Assembly (NCBI GenBank): GCA_025200525.1
Contig: CM045763.1
Span: 155,378,246-155,442,245, forward strand
Source of the DNA: Camellia lanceoleosa
Taxonomy: Eukaryota > Streptophyta > Magnoliopsida > Ericales > Theaceae
DNA length: 64,000 bases
Reading direction: 5' to 3'
Shown: positions 1-11,042 of the stretch, in pieces
How the letters are laid out: each line of letters opens with the position of its first letter
Position numbering within the stretch: position 1 is the stretch's first letter
Translations under genes and position numbers: made by a program
Notes under the pieces: generated by a model
What the model saw: the letters and a program-made list of their open reading frames with translations, nothing else
Databases searched by the model: none
Told to the model about the DNA's origin: nothing

Positions 1-310
1 GACATATCTATATAACATGATCACTTGAGCACATATAGTGTGTTACTCGAGTGACAAAAAAATACGCATATAATATTATTACATCATGCCTTTAATATTA
101 ATCTTCTTTTTTTGTCATTAGATTGCTAGTGTATATATATATATATCAAGACAATTTTAGCTCACTTTCTGAAAAATTAAGCCCAATTTGGATTTTGGAA
201 AGTTTAAGATTTTTTCATAAATTTTACACGTTTTAAGTATATTTAGATTGAGTCGATCTAAAAAATTTTAAAAAAATAAAATAAAAATTGTATATTTTTC
301 TATATATTTG
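1..310 (+). repeat. Dispersed repeat, copy A (second copy at 39396-39699)
   Basis: The first about 310 bases align along their whole length with 39396-39699. Both begin GACATATCTAT, then share the CCTTTAATATTA, GGATTTtGGAAAG, TTTTAAGTRTATTTAGATTGAG and GATCTAAAAA blocks in the same order, with small indels. I judge about 70-75% identity by eye. Copy B is cut by the retrotransposon at 39700, so its end is not seen; copy A begins at or before the window edge. It is an old duplicated or transposed sequence of unknown class. Confidence 0.7.
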
Positions 311-690
311 TTAGCATTTAATATTTTTTTAAAAAATCATAAAAAAACTAAAAAAACTTTGATTAAAATATTTAAAATATCCACTACAAATATTTAAAAA
401 ACTATTTTTGAAAATTTTAAAATGAAGTAGAGTTTTAAAAGTTATTTAAGAATTTGAAAAGCAAACAAGTTTTGAATTTTCAAAATTTTAAAACTATTTT
501 CAGAATATATAACTAAACAAGTTTTTAAATTTTTTTCAACTCTTTTAAAAAAGTTATTTTTCAAAATTGATTCTGAAAACCAAACTAAATGGACTTGAGT
601 TTTTTGTTTTCCGTATTTTTTTAGTGAATTTTTTAAAATATTTTATGTAATTTTTATTTTTATTTTTAGATACACCTAATCTACATATAC
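170..690. repeat. Imperfect AT-rich inverted repeat (foldback-like)
   Basis: The block around 236-285 (TATTTAGATTGAGTCGATCT followed by A-rich DNA) recurs in inverted form around 655-690 (T-rich DNA, then TTTTTAGATACACCTAATCT). A third, direct, diverged copy lies near 860-900. The arms are imperfect and no clear target duplication is visible. It could be a decayed MITE or low-complexity DNA with partial symmetry. Confidence 0.35.
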
Positions 691-1282
691 ATAAAAAAAA
701 ATGTAATATTTGTGAAAAAATCCTTAAAAAAATTCATCAAATACAAAAAAAGAAAAATGAAAATACTAACATTGAGTACATTTTTATATTTTGTTCTATT
801 TAATGAATTTTATAAAAACATTTGTACAAATTATATATTTTTTACGTGTATATCAAGATTAAGTAGATATAAAAAGTTAAAAAAAATAATTAAAATATTT
901 AAAAAATATACCAAAACTATTAAAATACAAATTAAAATTTTTAAAAACTCCAAACCATAAAGTGTAATATTCTAATTTCCATGCTATTTCAGGATTCTTA
1001 TGACTATTTCAAAGGAATTCAGCTATAATGTTGAGTATTTGAAATAGTATCGTTGTGTCTGATGTGACTGTATTTGGTGACATAAATTATGGCCTCGTTT
1101 GGAAAATTAGCTATCTTAGTATTTTTTTGACTTTTTAACTATTTTACGAGATGAAAAAAAATTGTGTTTGAGAAGAATTGTGGATTTTTTTTAGTTGAAT
1201 GGATGGTTGTGAAAGAAAAAATGATTAATTGAAGTGTAAGATGTGATATTTTGTCTTGTTAGTTATTTAGTTTTCTTCTTTT

Positions 1283-1286
<4 letters not shown>

Positions 1287-1331
<45 letters not shown>
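1287..1331. repeat. (TG)22 microsatellite
   Basis: About 22 uninterrupted TG dinucleotides follow a T-rich run. It is a simple sequence repeat with no associated gene and is likely length-polymorphic. Confidence 0.95.
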
Positions 1332-1333
<2 letters not shown>

Positions 1334-2525
1334 ATTAACTATTTTAGTCAAAATCCAAGTTGCCAAACATGATCTAAGAGTACTGGAGCAAATATATGTA
1401 ATGTTATTTTAATTTGATTTTTATTAATTTAAATAGTAAATCTATCACTTTATGTTAGTCTTTTAAAAGATAATTGGACAAGTATAAATATGGAGAGTGT
1501 GGATTATTCCTTCAAAACCATCAAATATCTTCTCAGTTTGGTGAGATGTTTTTTTTGGTATCCGTCAACACTACTCATCTCATCTTTTATGGCACTTGTT
1601 CTATCGTTTCTTAAAAAATAGTTTTAAATTGAAGAATCTTGTTGTTCATAAAAATTCTTAAAAATCTTTAAAGAAAAAACTCCTAAATTTGTACTAATGA
1701 TGTGTGATAATATTAAACTGACGATTTGATATTTACAATGTAGAAATGAAATTGTCACAATAGTGCAAATGCTAGTTTTTGGTAAGGTTGGAAATATTGT
1801 TCGATTGCTTAATTTTTGACTTTTGAGATTTAGATAATTAACAAATGATTAAAAATTAAAAAAAGTGGGAGAGACTTGAGAGGTGACACGTAGGAGAGAG
1901 AATGTGTAAGAATTTAATATTAAGAGTTTGGAGAATTCTCAAACTCCACTACATTTGCTTATATATATAGTATAGATTACGGGACTTTGGCACAGTCTAT
2001 TAAATGTTGCACTGGATTCATCAATAATATTTAATTTTTTGCTGATTAATAAAAAAAAATTGTAGACTTTGAAACATGCTACAAATTCCATCCTAATATA
2101 TATATATATATATAATCAAGTTTAACATTGTCACTACCAAGAAATCTTTGGAAGGATTCGTTTTGCATTTCACCAAACACCCACTAAATAATTGAGAATG
2201 ACAAATTAATTTTCATGAACAACTATCCTTTTTCATAATTTTTTCAAACAAATATGATATTCACTAGGATAGTTATTTTCTAACATCTAATCCCATGACA
2301 AAATAAACATGAGATAAAAATCATATCTAGCCAAATAGTCCAGGAACAAATAATCTTAGAACTAACAATTCATAGATTGTAATCCTCTTTTATATAGTCT
2401 ATCCAAATAAAGGTATTGGTTTGAAGGAATTAAGACATATGATTGGATTCCATATCCAACACTTCAACTAATCTATTATTTACTTTGAAAAGTGAAGACA
2501 AGAATTATTAATCCTTCATATGTGA

Positions 2526-3521
2526 TATAGCGATTCTGGTTTTGACCCGATCTTTGTTGTACTCCGGACTCGGGTTTCATGGTTTAATGTTGTGGTTCAT
2601 CTCTTATTCCCTTGGTTTTTCCTTATGTTTGTCTTTTGGTTTGTTGTGGTTATGTTTGGGACAGGTTGGTTGCTTGATTTCCAAACTCTTATTGTCCAAA
2701 TTTTTGCTCCTCTGCTTGAGCAGCATTTCTTGCGCTCGAGCGGGCTTGGCAAACTCTTAGTACTTTTGCAAGCCCACAAAACTACTGGGAGAGTGTATTC
2801 TACACTCGAGCGGGACTTTCTGTGCTCGAGCAGCCATTTCTTGCACTCGAACGGTTGGTCAAATGTATGTAACACTACTAGATGTGTGTTTTCGACGCTC
2901 GAGCATCAATTCGACGATCGAGCAGTGTGCGTCTCTTTCATTATGTCTTGACGCTCGAGTGGCACTTATTGCGCTCTAGCGTCACTTCTTGCGCTCGAGC
3001 GGACTGTACGTATATCAGTTCGTGAAAGTGACTTTTTACATCACTTCAGATATTTTCTTCCTAAACCCTAAAGTTGAGACCCTCTCTCTCTAAAACACAC
3101 ACACACTCTCTCTCTACATTTTCACTTAGTTCTAGTGATTTCTCCACCTGTTTGCCTTTGTTAAAAAGAGTGAGCATCTCTAGATCTCTGCTTTGATCCG
3201 AATAGAGTAGGATTTGAGCATCTTTGAAGTTTTATCCTTGCTTGGCTCAACTTCTTTCCTTGAGGTAGGGATTTTCTACACTTTTATATGGCTTTTAACT
3301 TAGTTATGGGTTGTTGTGTAACAATGGTGGAATTTGGGGTATTGTGAACAAACCTAAGGTTTGGGTATTAAATCAAAAGAGAGGTTTCTAAATGAATGAG
3401 CTACAGATGGTTATGGAATTGAATATGATTTTGGCATTTGATTTGAAATTTGGGAAAAATGGGAGTTTGCCGTAAAATGCTTTAGATATTTATTTTGTAT
3501 AAAAATGCAATTTATATTGTA
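2526..3521 (+). mobile_element. Tekay-family solo LTR, left part
   Basis: It starts TATAGCGATT, the same terminus as the LTRs of the two full elements in this window. It is preceded by the 5-bp duplication TGTGA at 2521-2525. U3-like sequence with CTCGAG palindromes lies at about 2730-3000, followed by a pyrimidine-rich leader. The LTR stops mid-sequence at 3521 where a same-family element has inserted, and resumes at 12508. No internal region, primer site or second LTR in this orientation adjoins it, so it is a solo LTR left by LTR-LTR recombination. Its length without the insert is about 2.07 kb, matching the 2.10-kb LTR at 3522-5618. Confidence 0.9.
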
Positions 3522-5618
3522 TGTAACACCCAAAAAAAAAATACAATAAATATAGCCCAAACCATAAATAACGACTGCATAAATCAGTGTGCAAAGTCCT
3601 TTCATTTCATAACACTAATAGTACAAAAGAGTTTAAAAGAAATAAATGCCCTATAGGCTTACATCTTTCCAAGTCTTGACTTGGTTATGATAAAATGAGA
3701 CTAACTCTTACAAATAAAGCCTTTGGCTATACAAAAATACATAGTGAAAACAAAGAAGTTTTTGCTTCCCAAAAGCCCCTCCAATGCTATTGCCTTGGTG
3801 GAGGCATGCCATCCTTTACTGAAAATGTTTTTCCCAAATAGGGTGAGCCACAGCCCAGTAGGAATAATCTAACACAGTATATGAAGTTTAACAAAGATAT
3901 AAGTGCAATGTGCATATACAATGCTAAGGATAAAACATTCACATTTTCATATAGACATAGAATACCAAGTTCACTTTTCATTTCATTTTCCTTCAATCCA
4001 TTTCAATACATAAGCCAACTTCATTATTTTCCAATTACCCAAATGAGACTACAACTCAATGGTTCAACAATTACATAATCAACACACAAATACTTCAAAC
4101 TACCATTTTACGGATATTTTGTCCGCGGGATCGGTACCTATGTATAAATTTTGGGACTTTCACCCAGGACACTCAGGCTAACTTAATTATATTGGAGTCC
4201 ATCCCCTTTCTCCTTCCACACAATTGAATCCATCCCATTTCTCCTTCCAAACAATCGTACATATGCAATGTATATGGAGTACGTCTTCTTTCTTCTTCCA
4301 AATAATCATACATATGTAATGTATTCACAACATGATCATATTCAATGATAGTCAACCGTGGACTAGTTTCAATTCACCTAATCCACATGCAATTTCTATA
4401 ACAAGCAAAGCTATCCTCCACCGATAGCCCAATGCAGATATTTCTAAACAGATATGCAATCTCAAGATAGATAATTTATCCAAAATTTCCAAGGGTGTGA
4501 AGCATTATATACTCAATTCCATCATCTATTTATATACTCACTCAATTTCATATTTGTAAAACCAATTTCAACTATTTATACAAAATAGATATGATAATCA
4601 ATTTAGGGCAAAAATCTCTCTTTTCAAAATACCATTCCAAATACCAAAATCACCCATTTTGACATAACATGACTTCATTTTCAAACCCCATGTTCATTTA
4701 TTTCATTTCCACCAAAAACCCCTCTTTCACTTTTCACCCAAACCCTAGGTTTGGCTCAAAATTTCCCCAAATCCCACCATTGTTACACAACCACAAATAA
4801 CTAAGTTAAAAATCATAACAAAGTGTAGAAAATCCCTACCTCAAAGAGAGAAGATGAGTCAAGCAAGAGAGAAACACCAAAGATGCCGAAATCCAACTCT
4901 AGTCAGATCAAAGTGAAGATCTAGAGAAGCTCAACTTTTTTATTAAAGGGAGTAGGGTGGAGAAATCACTAGATCTAGGTGGAAATATAGAGAGAATGTG
5001 AGTTTTAGAGAGAGAGGCTATCAACTTTTGGGTTTAAGATGAAAAGATATGAAAAAGTGATGTAAAAAGTGATTTTCGCGATCTGATATACGTGCAATTT
5101 GCTTGAGCAGAAGAGTTGACGCTCGAGCGTCAGACACAATAAATTGTTCCATTCGAGCGCAAGAAGTGGCCCGCTCGAGTGCCGAATACACACTCCCAGA
5201 ACTTTTGCAGATGACAGGCCGACCACTCGAGCTCAAGAAAGGACGCTCAAGTGCTCACCCGCTCGAGCGTAGGAAACGCCGCTCGAGCGGGAAAGACACC
5301 CCTCTAGCACTTTGGCAGACGTACAAGGTACTGAGGGTTAGCAAATCCCGCTCAAGCACAAGAAAGGACGCTCTAGCAGAGGACCAAAATATACACAGAC
5401 TACTTGAGCGTGAAAATGGCCGCTTGAGCGGAGGAGCAAAAATTTGGACGACAAGGTTTGGAAAAGACAAGCAACCAACCTGTTCCAAACGCAACCACAA
5501 CAACCCAAAGGTCAATTTCAAAAAGACGCAAGGGAAGGAAGAGGTAAACAATAACACGAAAGCATTAAAACCCAGTTTGAAATACCACAAGAGTCTAGTC
5601 AAAACTGGGATCGCTATA
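3522..5618 (-). repeat. 3' LTR of the first Tekay element
   Basis: The LTR is 2,097 bp, read on the minus strand from TATAGCGATC (5618) to GTTACA (3522). The polypurine tract abuts its 5' edge at 5619. Bases 5095-5440 carry a dense series of CTCGAG palindromes and their CTCAAG/CTTGAG derivatives. A purine-rich (plus-strand) leader-like block is at about 4980-5035. This copy keeps about 637 bp (4424-5057) that the partner LTR has lost, so it is the better reference for the family. The 176- and 115-codon ORFs inside it lie on opposite strands over the palindromes and are not genes. Confidence 0.9.
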
Positions 5619-5633
5619 ACCTCCCCCCCTTAA
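5619..5633 (-). promoter_or_regulatory. Polypurine tract (plus-strand primer)
   Basis: On the minus strand this reads AAGGGGGGAGGT immediately before the LTR start TATAGC. That is the expected position and composition for the primer of plus-strand DNA synthesis. Confidence 0.85.
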
Positions 5634-5759
5634 AGGATTTCATCCCCGAAATTTCAAATCAAGTCCAAAAACAACATTAAACCATTCAAAACAATGTTAT
5701 TCTCACAAATTCGATACTATGACCCATCCTCTGGTCATCTATTCTCATTGACTCGATGC

Positions 5760-6010
5760 ACAAGTCCCATGTCAAAAGAAATTTACAAATTTCCAAAACA
5801 TTTGCAATGTTTAATGAAAATCTGAGTTTTCAAAAATTTTCATAACATATACAATGCTTCCGAAGGTGATACAATATCCCTAATATTGCATATTCTCAAA
5901 GCATATGCAATGCTTATGTTGAATACATGTTTCCAAAATGCCCATAACTTATACAATGTTCTCATAATTCAAAACATACACAATGCTTATATTTCTCATT
6001 TACATAATCA
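5760..6010 (-). repeat. Degenerate short repeats in the Tekay 3' UTR
   Basis: Between the end of pol and the polypurine tract there are about six degenerate copies of an ACATATRCAATG-type motif, spaced roughly 30-45 bp. The same array lies at 27960-28205 in the second Tekay element, so it belongs to the family. No coding sense is evident. Confidence 0.65.
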
Positions 6011-6019
6011 AAATTTCAA

Positions 6020-7440
6020 CACATGTTTAGGCATCAACAAACAAGTCCGGATATTTCTCTCGAACCTCCAATTCATGTTCCCAAGTCGCTTCCTCAACTT
6101 CGTGATGTTTCCATAATACTTTTACTAAGGGAATTGTCTTGTCTCACAAGACTTGATCCCTTCTATCCAAGACTCTCACCGGTCTCTCTTCATACGAGGC
6201 ATCCTTATCTACCTCCAAGTCGGTCCAATCCAACACGTGTGATAGATCCGGCTCATACTTCCAAAACATACTAATATGAAATACGTCACGCACTCTGGAA
6301 AGTTGTGGCGGTAATGCCAAACAATAAGCAACCTCCCCAATCCGCTTAAGGATCTCAAAAGGGCCAATAAACCGAGGGGATAACTTCCCACTTCTCCCAA
6401 ATCTCATCAAACCCTGCCTAGGTGATATTTTCAAAAACACATGGTCTCCCACCTCAAAATACAAGGGTCTCCTCTTACAGTCGACATAACTTTTTGGTGA
6501 CTCTGAGCCGTAACCAACCTCTTACGAATAAGTGCCACCTTCTCCGTCGTTTCCCGAGCCAACTCTAGGCCCAACAAAGATGCATCACCCACCTCAGTCT
6601 AGCACACTGGAGATGTACAAGGTCGACCATACAAGGCCTCAAACGGTGCCATGCTAATACTCGATTAGAAGCTGTTGTTATACGCGAACTCCACTAAGGG
6701 TAAGTGCCTCTCCCACGACCCCTTAAAATCAAGGACACAACCTCGCAGCATATCCTCCAGGATCTAAATGGTGCATTCGGACTACCCGTCAGTCTGAAGA
6801 TGATACGCAGTACAAAAGGTCAAACTAGTGTCCAAGGCACTCTGTAATCTCTACAACAACCGAGCTGTGAAGCGTGGTTCTCTATCCAAAACAATCGTCA
6901 CGGGGACCACGTGCAACCTCACTATGTCCCTGATGTACAAGTCGGCAAGATAGTTTACCAAATCACTCACGCGCATAGGTATGAAGTGTGCAGACTTGGT
7001 TAACCGGTTAACTACCACCCAAATGACATCACTACCTCGTTGAGTCCTTGGAAGGCCCACAACAAAATCCATCACGACATACTCCTAGTTCCACTCGGCT
7101 ATAGGCAAGGGTTGTAACAAACCCGCTGGCCTCTGATGGTCAGCCTTCATTTGTTGACAAGGCACTTCGATACAAACACGGCTACATCTTTCTTCATACT
7201 TCTCTACCAAAATTGGCGACTTAGGTCATGATATATCTTTGTGCCTCCTAGATGCACCACAAGGCGTGAATGGTGAAACTCTTGAAGTACTTCCTCTCGG
7301 CAGGACTCCGACACCAATAAACGATCACGGTATCTCACACTCTGATCAGGATACACACTTAAGCCCCTCTCCACTTTCCCACTGGAGATCTTCTCTCTGA
7401 GGGTTTCTACCCCAAGATCACCCCTTTGCCCTTCTAACAC
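6020..7440 (-). pseudogene. Integrase with C-terminal chromodomain-like tail, degenerate (Tekay copy 1)
   Basis: Integrase inserts the element's cDNA. Minus-strand pieces in order: a zinc-binding region at 7204-7440 (SRLVVHLGGTKIYHDL), a catalytic core at 6851-7075 (MDFVVGLP, then TKSAHFIP and TIVLDREPRF), and a C-terminal part at 6144-6464 (FEVGDHVFLKISP, then RFIGPFEILKRIGEVAY and VRDVFHISMF). The frame after 6144 runs into a chromodomain-like tail rich in H, E and W. Between the pieces there are many stops (about 6480-6850 and 7080-7200). In the core VVDRL has become VVNRL. It is not expressible as one protein. Confidence 0.85.
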
Positions 7441-8890
7441 TCAGTTCACAAGTGTAGGTTGTACAGCTACAGAAAACAAGGCCGCAGATTCAACAAACTC
7501 GCCAAGATGCAAGTTAAACTCCCCAAGAGTACCCAACATCTCCCATTCCCGAATGGCAATACAAGCTATGCTACTAATGGATTTCCTACTCAAGGTGTCG
7601 GCCACAATATTGGCCTTCCTCGGATGATAATGCAACTCAAAATCATAATCCACTATGAATTTCATCCACCTTCTCTGCCTCAAATTCAAGTCTTTCTGAG
7701 TAAACAGATACTTTAGGCTCTTATTATCGGAGAATGCTTCAAATCTCTCACTATACAGATAATGGCTCCAAAGCTTTAAGGCAAAAATCACCGCTGCTAA
7801 CTCTAGGTCACGAGTAGGGTAGTTCCTCTCATGTGTTTTCAACTGCAGCGAGCCATAGGCTACTGGATCAAAACACAACCCAAACCTTCCCATGAGGCAT
7901 TACAACATACGGAATAACCCAAATCCATCTCTGAAATAATCAAAACTGGAGTAGTGGTTTTAACTTTAAGTTCCTGGAATGACTTCTCACAAGTCTCATC
8001 CCATACAAATTTGACTCCCTTCCTCGTCAGCCTAGCTAAAGGTGAAGCTAGCTTAGAGAAATCCATCACGAATCTTCGATAATACCCGGCCAACCCCAAG
8101 GAACTACGAATCTCGAAAGCATTCTTAGGTTGTTCCCAATCTTGCACTGCCTCACACCTTCCTTGGACATCACGTCGCCTAAGAACTTAACCTCTTTTAG
8201 CCAGAATTCACACTTCCCGAACTTAGCATACAACTTATGGGCTCTAAGCAACTCAAGCACTACTTGCAAGTGTTCCTCATGTTTCTCCTCGGAGGGTGAA
8301 TAAATCAAAATATCATCCACGAAAACGACCACGAAACGGTCTAGAAACTCCTGACAAATCTAGTTCATCAAATCCATAAATATAGCCGATGCATTGGTTA
8401 GCCCAAAAGGCATCACTAGGAACTCGTAATGGCCATACCGTGTACGGAATGCTATCTTCGAGATATCCTCCTCTCTTACCCTCAACTAATGATAACCTGA
8501 CCTCATATCTATCTTAGAGAAATAACAAGAACCCTTCAACTGATCAAACAAATCATCTATACGAGGCATTGGTTACTTATTCTTAATAGTAACCCGGTTC
8601 AACTTCCTGTAATCAATACAAAGTCGCAAGGGCCCGTCTTTCTTTTTAGCAAAAAGAGCCGGTGCTCTCCAAGGTGATGTACTAGGGCGGATAAAACCCT
8701 TATCTAACAACTCCTGGAGTTGAATCTTCAACTCACTCAACTCAACAGGTGCAAATCGATTTGGTGCCATAGAAATCGGTGCCATGCCAGGCACTAAATC
8801 AATACAGAACTTGATCTCTCGGTGAGGTAGCAAACTATTAAGGTCCTCGAGAAAAACATCATGGTATACACAAACCACCCTTGGCAACTC
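7441..8890 (-). pseudogene. Reverse transcriptase and RNase H, degenerate (Tekay copy 1)
   Basis: RT starts at 8573-8887 ([40 protein letters not shown] in shorter blocks) and continues through VMPFGLTN to [14 protein letters not shown] at 8066-8332, so the catalytic FVDD is preserved. A frameshift near 8150 separates this from the 7860-8147 piece ([13 protein letters not shown]). RNase H follows at 7441-7893 with [11 protein letters not shown] and [10 protein letters not shown], where the family usually has SDHKSLKYL and ADALSRK. Stops interrupt RT at about 8360 and 8490. The order RT-RNase H-integrase is the Ty3/Gypsy order. Confidence 0.88.
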
Positions 8891-9480
8891 GACCTAGCCT
8901 TCATCACACTCACTACTCAAAAAGCTAGCAAAGAGACAACTAAGTTCACTCCGTCCACGCGGATCATATGCCGGTGATAAAACTCTATCCACCCGGTCCC
9001 CCAAGAAATAAAAGCAGTCACCGCTCAAGTTACATACAGTAACCCTCTGACAGTAGCAATCTATAATAGTCCGGTATGATGATAACCAGTCCATATCCAA
9101 AATAACATCAAAACTAGTCATATCAATTAACACAAATGCAAATGGAAGTCGACGATCGATAACCTCTATGTCACAACCCCGACACCCCTATTTCAGAATA
9201 ACCTCACCACCAATAAGTGACTCTACACAAATAGGAGATGCTAACTGTGCCAACTCCAACCCCAAAATCGATGCAAATGCAGACGAGATAAAAGAATGGG
9301 ATGCACCCGTGTTAATTAACACATTAGCAACTGAATTGCAAAACAAAAAGGTACTTCTCACTACAGATGGAGCCGGAACAAGGTCTGGCATGGTAACAGC
9401 ATACACACACCCTGTTGGCCTCTGATCTACCTGCTCACCCCTCGGAGCATAAGCCTGCTGTACGGATTGAGCCAAAGAGG
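8891..9480 (-). pseudogene. Aspartic protease region with lost catalytic Asp (Tekay copy 1)
   Basis: A retropepsin-like segment at 9188-9475 contains VLINTGASHSFISSAFA. The active-site triad is normally D-T/S-G; here the codon at 9311-9313 reads AAC (Asn) on the minus strand. The sister element keeps Asp at the same site (about 31530). The 8894-9133 piece (SFDVILDMDWLSSY) continues the domain in another frame. The protease would be inactive even if translated. Confidence 0.8.
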
Positions 9481-10662
9481 CTCCTTGATTGGCCCTCGAG
9501 GCCTGTACTGACTGTGTGGACTAGTGACTCTGTGTCTGCCTCGAATAAGATGCACCAGATGTGCTACCCAACTATGCACAAAATCTCTTCAGGTGTTCTA
9601 CCTGTCCATACTGAGAACAAGTTGGCAGTTACCCTCTACCCTGACTCTGGCCATGAGAACGAGCCAAAGACGAAGCTACTCGCTGCATTCCTCCTCTCTG
9701 CGGGCAAGGTGGAGAGTTGTGGCTCAACTGACCACATTTAAAAAAAGTCACATCACCCTGACCACCTCCCGCAGAACCCAAACTCGACAATGGAAAAGTG
9801 GACCTCGACTATACTCCCTGGGACTACTAAGAGTTAGAACCCTTCTGCCTCTTACCGTCCCCGTGACTATCTTGACTCCTCCTGGAGCCCCTCATCCTCT
9901 CCTTCTCGGCCTGCATAATAGTCTCGAGATGGGCCGCCAGCTCCACGAGGCGCCCGTAGTCTCTCATCATGGACTCGGCTACTCGGAACATGAGCCCGGT
10001 TCTCAGCATCTTCTCAAACTCCAAACACCGGTGCTCATTTGTCGCCACAAGCTCGGGTGTAAACCTAGGCAAGCTAGTAAAGGTGGCTTCGAACTATGCC
10101 ACAGGCGTGTTCAACTGCACCAACTTTGAAAATTGGTCTCTCAATTTCTCCCTAATAGTGGGAGGCAAAAACTTGTCCTGGAAGGTACTGACAAAAGCCT
10201 CTCAAGTCCCTCCAATGCGCCCAAGCGCATACTTCGACCAATAACCCTTGTCTCCCTTCAACTGGAAGAACGCCAAGGTCACTCTCAAACCTCCATCTTC
10301 GATATCGAGCATCTTAAAATTCTTCACCACTTGTTCTAGCCACTCATCTACTTTTAGCAGCTCCTTGGGATCACCCAAAAACTCGTTCGGATTTGATCGG
10401 AAGAACTCTCTCTTTAGAAAAAATGGCCTTGCTTCAGCTACCTAGGCCTAGACTTGATTCTCAGCTTTGAGAATGTCCATAGACTCATGCAATGCCCCAG
10501 CCATTTTGTGAGCTAAGGCGTCCATGGTATGTTGACTTACTGGTTCGACCACATTGGCCTGACCAACTCCTTCCTCCTGTGCCAAAATTTCATCCGGTAT
10601 AGGCATCTCGTGCCTCCTAGGCCTACCACGCCAACCGCAACGACCACGTCCTGATATCCTAA
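9481..10662 (-). pseudogene. Gag, degenerate (Tekay copy 1)
   Basis: Capsid/nucleocapsid of the element. Minus-strand fragments align with the sister gag at 31651-32880: near the start DALAHKMAGALHESMDIL, then FLPPTIREKLRDQFSKL, then ELVATNEHRCLEFEKMLRTG at 9827-10072, and a basic C-terminal part. A zinc-knuckle remnant (HLKRFC) is near 9590. The expected start codon near 10662 reads ATT, and stops occur at about 10450, 10200 and 10100. Confidence 0.75.
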
Positions 10663-11042
10663 TGAAGGTAACAAAGAGATTAGCACATTCACAAATGTGC
10701 CGAAGCTAACTCACTTGTGCCCTAATACGTTGGACAACAATAATTCACCCCACATAAGCACATAATCACCTAAACACATACGAATTTCGTTTCCGGATAA
10801 TGACCATCCCACGGAATTGCAAGCGTTCCAGTTAGAAACGATAGTGATCAAGTGCCTTTCCAACAGGACTCCCAGAAACCCGTGGACATGATCAATATCT
10901 CGGAAACTAAATCCCATACCCACATATTCACATAAGCATACACTACATACTAGAGTCTCAACCAAGCGAAACGAACCCATTGTGGAAGTAACTGATTCCC
11001 ACGTACCCAAAGTATTCAACACGATTCACTTTGATATCAAGT
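10663..11042 (-). promoter_or_regulatory. Untranslated leader and damaged primer-binding site (Tekay copy 1)
   Basis: This is the leader between the 5' LTR and gag. Next to the LTR edge (11043), positions 11026-11042 read ACTTGATATCAAAGT on the minus strand. The sister element has ACTTGGTATCAGAGC, the standard initiator-Met-tRNA complement. Two G-to-A changes damage the primer site here. I see no gene in the leader; the ORF at 10711-11022 is in non-conserved sequence. Confidence 0.75.

Larger units (their letters stand above)
1..2520. other. AT-rich intergenic DNA, no gene
   Basis: This stretch is strongly AT-rich with long A and T runs. I see no coding pattern, splice structure or RNA gene. 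It holds a dispersed-repeat copy at the left edge, an imperfect inverted repeat and a TG microsatellite, listed separately. About 1990-2090 there is weak similarity to 14403-14440 (both carry a 'gtagacttt-aaacatg-tacaa' stretch), suggesting another old dispersed repeat. An 82-codon ORF at 712-960 is Lys/Ile/Phe-rich and is what chance produces in such composition. Confidence 0.7.

Noticed and set aside
712..960. 82-codon ORF in the left AT-rich region
   Set aside because: Composition-driven Lys/Ile/Phe-rich frame with no motif or splice context.
5103..5633. 176-codon plus-strand ORF and 115-codon minus-strand ORF
   Set aside because: They lie in an LTR over CTCGAG palindromes, which remove stops on both strands. 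The peptides (repeated ARS, RSS) reflect the palindromes only.
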